From Selaginella tamariscina (lineage: Eukaryota; Streptophyta; Lycopodiopsida; Selaginellales; Selaginellaceae): a stretch of DNA of 64,000 nt. This document shows, piece after piece, positions 57,601-64,000 of the stretch; positions within the stretch are counted from its first letter, which is position 1; every line of letters begins with the position of its first letter. The notes beneath the pieces are model-generated. The model was given only the letters and a program-made list of their open reading frames with translations, had not been told where the DNA came from and searched no databases. The DNA lies in the NCBI GenBank assembly GCA_003024785.1, contig PUQB01000867.1, forward strand, positions 19,378 through 83,377. Reading direction: 5' to 3'. The translations under genes and the position numbers were made by a program.

Positions 57601-60134
57601 CCTTGTAGCCAATCAAAAGTTCCAGGATCAATAACAATGGGATGTGACTTGATTCAAACCCCTGTAATACACAACCAAACGCAAACTTCCATCTTTCTTC
57701 TTGACAAAGAAGATAGGTGCTTCTGCAAGGGACTTTGAGTGACAAATGAAGCCGGATGCCAAGTTGTCCTCGATGTACTGGCGAAGAACCTCCAATTCTA
57801 TAGGTGATAATGCATAAATCGGTTCGAATGGTGAAGTCTTCCCTTCCGCAAAATCAATAGAACAATCGTAGGACTTGTGAATAAAAAGAACTACAGCTTT
57901 GTGCTTATCAAAAATATCCTGAAAGGAGTGATACTTGAATGGCAAGGAAGAAGTAGAAGGAGGAGAAGGGATTAAAAAACAGGAGAGTTATATACAAGAG
58001 AGGTAAAAGAGGACGTAGGAGTTACTTGAAAAGCAAAGAGATGAAAAGGAGCAGAATCAGTGGCAAATTCATGCATAGTAGTGGTAAGAACTCGGAGAGG
58101 AGAAGGAGAGAGTTGTGAATGAAAAAAAGGAAGGATCTTGGGGGATGAAACAGAAGCAGAGTAATGAAAAGAAGTATGATTGGGAAAAACCTGTGTGGGT
58201 GTTGACGAGTGTACAGAATTAGAAGAATCCTGTATAAAAGTCTGTGAATGCACAAGAGTGAGGAGAGCCTGCGAATGTGCTGACGAATTGATAGGAGGTG
58301 GATCCCGTTGAGGAGGAACCTTCAACACTGATACATGATTATAAAAACCCTGTACATGAATCCATGAACTTATAGGAGTGGAGAGAGCCTATGAACTGCC
58401 ATGAGGTGAATCTGTCGAGGAGGAATCTTCAATATTGATACAAGAACAGGCATGGTCAATCATGTAGTTTGTACTGCCTCAGATACTAAGGTCATATCCT
58501 ACACGCAGGAAGGTATAAGATTGATCCTAGTTGCCGGAGAGGAAAACATGAGCGTTTTAGACTTCCAATCTATCTGAGGATTTGCAACCACAAACCATGG
58601 CATGCCCAAAACAATGGGAGTCGTCCGAGTCTTAATCAAGTTGAATGCGCCATGAGTACAAGAGAGAGGTGTGGTAGCATGGGTAACTGCACCAAAAGTA
58701 ATCAGACGACCATATGCAACCTCTACAAGAACTGCACGCTTCAACTTTACCATCGGAATGCCATGCTGAGTTGCAAAAGTGTCATCCATGAAGCATGCAT
58801 TTGCACCAATGTCTAACAGGGCAAACTCCTTGAGCTCTCGATTATTAAGGCGAATGTGTATAGGAAACTTGAGTGATGGAATGGTATAAGCAACACCAAT
58901 GGAGCCTGCACCTACATCCAACTTCGCAGCTCCTAGACGAAGTGGACATTGAAGTTTTTTGACTAAACTTCAGCTTTAACTTCACACGTCTTGAACTTCC
59001 TAGTTTTAATAGGACATTTTACCACCTTGTGTCTTATTTCACCATAATACAAGCATAAGTTCTCACCATGATGACGTTGCTTCTCCGCAGTTGAAAGTGG
59101 GCCACGCTTGTATTTGATCTCCATAGGAACTACACTAGAAGGTGTCATAGGAACATGTATTACAACTACAGGATTGGTTTGCAGGAAATACTGACGGGAT
59201 TTTTCCTAATGACGCTCGAACAAATGGTTGTCGCAGTGAACGGCATGTTGCATGATCTCCATTAAGGTTCGGTACTTATCGGGATCTCCAAAGCAGGCTT
59301 CAAAGGCAGCCACAAATCCTTCAAAGTCTTCCATTAATGGGTTGTCACGCTCTAGCAAAGGGGCAACCCAAGCCCGTGGAGATCCAACTAGTAAGGATGC
59401 CAAAAGGCCAACCTTTTGTGCATCAGTCTAGTAGTGGTGGTTGCATACTGATCAAAAGCCTGATCTGATTTAAGAAACCTTGGAAATCGACGCAATTGCC
59501 ATTAAACTTCTCTGGCATGCTGATCTTTGACTCTGAAGAAGAGTTTGATGAAGAGGAAACCACGGATGCTTGAGAGAGAGCCTTGCGCAACAGCCTTGGA
59601 GGATGCATCAGCAGCTGCATGCGCCACATTGGTGGAACCTTACAGATCTGTGACCACTTGGGGCAAAGTGGCCAGCTCATGAAGCAACATTTGGTGCTCG
59701 CGTTGAAATTGCTCAAAATTTGCCATGATCGTGAAAGAAAGGAGGAAAACAAGGGGGAAAAGCTAAAGAGGAAAAAAAAATAACTGGAAATCGGGGAGTT
59801 ATAAAAGCAATTACTATTAAACTGTCAAGCCACGACCCAAGAACATGATAAGAACAAGGAGGCTTGACTTCAAAAGCAAGGCAAGAGCAAGGAACAAGAT
59901 AAGAATGATCGTAGAATGACTAGTGTTGATAGTAACTGATTGTACAACAATTAGGTCGGAGCTTTTATGCTCACAACTCCAAGAACTAATCTAGGCATGA
60001 ACTAAAAATATACTCCAAGGGCTAATCTAGTCATGAGCTAAAAATAATGTCCCATATCATGTAGGCATATCTTATAGGTATATCCTATAGGCATATCCTA
60101 TAAGCATATCTGTATCCTGTATCGGGTCGTGACA
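54658..60134 (-). mobile_element. gypsy-2 copy 3, complete ends
   Basis: Minus-strand chromodomain gypsy element. LTRs are 54,658-54,995 (3') and 59,823-60,134 (5'). A perfect target duplication CATAA lies at 54,653-54,657 and 60,135-60,139, inside a decayed LTR that is uninterrupted at 46,220-46,742. Gag starts at 59,726. The CCHC knuckle near 59,065 reads CLYYGEIRHKVVKC, with its second cysteine changed. The protease keeps LLDIGANACFMDD (about 58,830). Confidence 0.95.
55030..59726 (-). pseudogene. gypsy-2 copy 3 gag-pol
   Basis: Read right to left: gag (ANFEQFQREHQ type start at 59,726; SLLVGSPRAWVAPLLE near 59,400), CCHC, protease (58,920-58,500), linker, RT (57,960-57,160), RNase H (57,000-56,700), integrase zinc region ([14 protein letters not shown], about 56,160) and core (to 55,600), chromodomain (about 55,210-55,040). 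The catalytic RT box reads YLDNILIFS (about 57,400), with the second Asp changed to Asn. Frameshifts separate most domains. Inactive. Confidence 0.88.
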
Positions 60135-60480
60135 CATAATACAATATATAGTATACTCAAGATACTTTCCTAGTCTTATCCTATTTATTTATACCCTTAC
60201 TTCGTTTTCGTACTAAGAGTTATCATAACTTCCCTTATCCATTCAATTATGTAACCTTCTCCTTACCATTATGCATAAGCCATATTCTACTTAGCTTACT
60301 GATACTTATTTTGCTTAGCTTACGGATACGTATTTTGCTTAGCTTACTTATACGTATTCCGTCTAAATCTTTGTATTATGGCAGTAACCCATAATTTTGT
60401 GTTCCCATTCGACTCTCGTTTTTCACTTATTTTTGGTGTTTTTCTTATTATATGTCCAAAGAAATAAATATAACTAGAAA
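60135..60480 (-). repeat. Decayed LTR, right half
   Basis: It starts with the target duplication CATAA (60,135-60,139) and continues the LTR interrupted at 54,657. It matches 46,220-46,505 in reverse. Confidence 0.78.
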
Positions 60481-60542
60481 TTTTCTACATGACTAACTAA
60501 TAAATTTATTACAAAGAACTAAATTTAAATTTAAGTATATAT

Positions 60543-60566
60543 TGGCAATGCCTTCGTGAAGATATC
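60543..60566 (-). pseudogene. Copia RNase H remnant, inverted copy
   Basis: The minus strand reads DIFTKALP, as at 46,121-46,144. The surrounding frame is decayed. Confidence 0.5.
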
Positions 60567-63214
60567 TAACAACAATCACATGAGTTACATTTTGATATTT
60601 ACAATCTTTTACTAAATGCCCTTCTTTATCAAATATTTGACACTTTGGCAATTGCAATTTACATTAATCTATAATATAACCAAGATTCTTGTAATTATTT
60701 ATACTTAATAAGAATTTTAAATTGAATTAAAAACAACATACATTAAAATCTTCTAATTTTCCACACATTAAACTTAGTATCCAACTGCTTATATACATGA
60801 CTTTCTTTCAAAATCTTAACTAATTGTTAATAACATTTTCTTATCAACCTTCTAATTTTAAACCTTCACACCTCATCCTTATCATTTGAATTATCTTCCT
60901 TTCTCTTTGAGAATTTTATTTTTCGTTCCGTTATGTTTTCTATTTACCTTCTCTTCTTTTCATAATCTTTTTAGGTGTTTAACAAGATCTTTCTTATTAA
61001 CTTCTTGAATAGTCATTGCATAACGCATGTATAACTTTTACAAACTTTATTTATACTATTGAAGCAAGGCATCTTCCATAACACATAGCTTACACTTCTT
61101 TTTATGTTTTTTAAAACATTATGTGTATTCTTTTATAGTCTTAGTTTTCTTTGTAGAATATTTATAAGTTTTTTTAAGTGCTCTTTCAACAACTCTTCTT
61201 TCATAAAATACCTTTTGTTACTTTTTCATAATCTTATTTCACATTTTTATTTGATAATATCAACATGATGCATTTTCTTTTAATGTGTGAGGAAATATAA
61301 ACAACTTATATGCATTTCTTACTTTATACAACTTTATAAATTTTTCAAACTATAATAAGTGTTATTTATGATTTTTCTTCTTTCCTGCGAAAAATATTGG
61401 GTACATCAATGTTCCTCTTAATATTATGAGAAAAATGTTATATTAAACATTATCAATGGCATTCTTCTATCACCTTCCTCTGTATTAACACGGGAACCTT
61501 TAGAAGATCTTCCTTTCGATCTACTAAGAAATTCTCTTCTTTGAAAAGTTCTTTAAAATTCCTCTTCTCCTACAATTTAATAGTTTATCAAGTAATATCT
61601 TTCTCATGTGTGGTCCGGTTTTCTGATATGTAATCAATGATCTTAGCAATAACTTTTTACTGGCAAGTAATCTTAACTTGTTCTTCACAGGCAACTTCTC
61701 TTTCAGCTTGCTATTATCTCTTTCCTTTATTAATAATGGATCAAGATTATAATATAAGCCATTATCCAAGTTGTACTTCTTTAAAGTTATTTTCACCATA
61801 ATTACTTTTCACTCATGAATTTAAACAAATTATATTACAATAATGACACAATACCTCCATGTCGCCATGTGTTAAAGTATAAAAGTTTCATGTGTGTAAA
61901 AATCATTGTTAGCACAATACATAAAAAGTTTTAATATAAAGTGAAGATAATAGCTCTCTTTATATATATTTCACATCTCTTAACTCATCTTTAAAATTAA
62001 AGATAAGATTTTGCTTTGGTCATTTGCCATGTGAGAAAATTCATAAAATATCTTGTTCATAAGACAAATATATATATATATATATTACACAAAACATCAT
62101 AAATATGCACTTGCATTATTAAAATGACTATAAAGATATAATAAATGTGAAGTCTTATTATTCTCTTGTATATTCTCTCTCTCACGTGCTACTCTCTCCT
62201 ATATAGCCCTTAACCGAATCCTCATATTCTTGGTGCCACATCACACCAACCGTCTCAACCGTTCACTTCTTGTCATCATAAGTTTCCTTCTTACAAACAA
62301 GATTTTTCTTATTGACCAATCCTTATTGTTAGATAGGATTTTCTTATTAATTTTTTCTATACTTATTCCTTCGTGGTAGGAAGGTTTCACATATGCATTT
62401 TCTTACCTGCTTTGTTTTTTGCTTTAACATGTGTGTTAATGAATGCACTCTTAGATACAATGTCATGCATTGTCGAAGCATATCAAGGATTGCATTCATT
62501 TCTTGCCATTTTAATGATGGGTTTTTTCCGAGGCATTCATTTATTTTGGTACATCTTGTGTCACATGCAATGATTATGTGAAAAAAATTGTTTCATCCAA
62601 CAGCCATTTGTTGTTTACTTTCTACACATCCCTCTCTTGCTTTCTCACAAACACATAGAGACACACACACACACCATACACATAGTCTAATGCACATCAA
62701 TGAAATTGTTTAAGCATGTACATAATGCTTGTTAATGCAATTCTAACTATAGTAGAAAATGTATATATTAGTACCCATCCACACATTCTATGCCAAACTA
62801 ATCTAAAATTTGTATGGGAGAGTCCTCTGTTTTAGATCCAAATAAAGCCATGGTTGTCCACTATCCATGCATTTCAATCTTTTCTTCTCACTTCACCTTG
62901 TCTCCACTTCCACGTACATGGCCTTCACTTCTTTCTTGCTCAACCTTTTCTTCTCATGGGGAACACTATCTTTGAATTGGATTGTTGGCTTGCCATCTTC
63001 GTTGTACTTTATGTCTTACAACCAGCTTAAATGTCCTTGGAATTGTCTCATCACCTGAGAAATATCTTTAAGGCTTGGACACTTTGTTGGTGAATGGTGC
63101 CCTTCGCATAGGGAGTAAAAATTTCTTTAAATGTTGTAAGTAAGCCTGGAGATACTCAAAAAACTTAAGTCAGCCTTGTCCCTTAAGATTTTCACACAAT
63201 CTTTAGTTTCTGCC
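60567..63214 (+). repeat. Monomer arm A, last copy
   Basis: Its 61,777-63,214 part is a direct copy of 1-1,464. It continues leftwards into sequence that, for the first copy, would lie outside the window. The whole matches 43,329-46,080 in reverse. The G-box/TATA module is at 62,183-62,205. No intact gene was found; a minus-strand Lys/Leu-rich frame at 61,524-61,799 has no recognised domain. Confidence 0.88.
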
Positions 63215-64000
63215 ATAGTTACAAACATAGTCGAGATCCCGACCGTGTTCACCATGTTTCATGAACACGGCCATGGGTCGTGTTCCCACGGCCGTGTTCA
63301 TGAACAGTATATAGTTACGAACACAGGTCGTGATCCCGGCCATGGTTGTTGGGGTAACACCAACTTAGGGTTATTGCACACGCAACAATCTATTTCGACT
63401 CCATCTCCTTGATCTTGCTCGCCACCGCTGCCACTTCCGATTCTGGCAGCACAATGCTCAATACCTGACTGTGAGTGATAGGTTTAGATCTGGTTTTAAA
63501 TATTAGAAAAGTTTATAGTTTATTTTAATTTTAAATATTACTTTCAAAAATTTTAATATTTCTTTCATGTAAGCTATATAATTAAAAATAATCAATACAA
63601 TATCAACATACTGTGTGTATGTGTGTGTGTGAGAGAGAGAGAGGGGATAATAACACAGAAATGCATGTGGTGTACAGCCGCCTCCGTGTCTCCATTTGCT
63701 ACGGATTGAAGGAGAGGCACTCATCTGCCCTGCTGCTGCCAAGCATGTCGCAGCAATCCAGCATACTATAGGAGCAAAAGCATCCTTCTTCACAGTGGTG
63801 GGACGAGGTAAATGTGCTTGAGAGCAAGGGGCATGGCCACAAACTATGGTCATGCAAATATTGCACAATGGTGAACAAGCTCAGTGGCGTTGATCGTGTG
63901 CGAGCTCATTTGTTAGGAGATGGCCCAAGCAGTAGGGATATTGTGAGTTGCCCCCTTATCTCAGGTAACAAGAAGGCGGAGCTAGTTAACATGCAAAAAG
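63215..64000 (+). mobile_element. hAT transposon, second copy, cut by window end
   Basis: Preceded by TTTCTGCC (63,207-63,214), as at 1,457. It is collinear with 1,465-2,250. The BED zinc finger (WSCKYC...RVRAHLL) is open here, with CGA at 63,901-63,903 where the first copy has TGA. The rest of the transposase lies beyond the window. Confidence 0.9.

Overview
The window reads as nuclear DNA of a land plant. It holds pentatricopeptide-repeat (PPR) coding exons, a plastid-type RRM protein gene, telo-box promoters (AAACCCTAA), plant-type Ty3/gypsy, Copia and hAT transposons, and a TRIM-like element with an initiator-tRNA primer site. Introns are very short (about 60-140 bp) and full of GT/CT microsatellites. 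The species cannot be fixed from this sequence; a plant with compact genes and intron-containing PPR genes fits.

The dominant structure is a set of related blocks in alternating orientation. One monomer, about 11.5 kb without recent insertions, is clearest at 39.1-50.8 kb. Left to right it holds an RRM gene (-), a spacer with short palindromes, an AT-rich arm with a decayed retroelement, a decayed LTR, a divergent pair of small secreted-protein genes (ORF1 -, ORF2 +) with a TRIM between them, and a PPR gene (-). The PPR gene lies only about 140 bp downstream of the next RRM gene on the same strand. The copies are: a partial + copy at 1-28,130; a partial - copy at 28,131-39,118; a full - copy at 39.2-50.78 kb; and a + copy from 50,779 to the window end. 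The window end (61,777-64,000) repeats the window start (1-2,250).

Transposons sit on this framework, and most insertions have an empty counterpart in another copy. They are: a hAT element (1,465-4,086, partly again at 63,215-64,000); a 9.2-kb Ty3/gypsy element with an extra 3' reading region (gypsy-1, 4,195-13,399); a short-LTR gypsy element on the minus strand (gypsy-3, 17,292-27,992) split by a chromodomain gypsy element (gypsy-2 copy 1, 21,338-27,242); and two further gypsy-2 copies (29,863-34,823 and 54,658-60,134) that descend from one insertion duplicated in inverted orientation.

Two rearrangement joints are visible. At 50,778 an inverted joint with a 5-bp shared GAAGC makes a palindrome with a 270-bp spacer inside the PPR gene. 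At 28,130 the PPR gene is cut after seven codons. Almost every gene copy carries small indels, but at different places; the ORF1 copy at 47,279-47,680 is the only one that reads open throughout. Many differences are single-base run-length changes, so some may be consensus errors.
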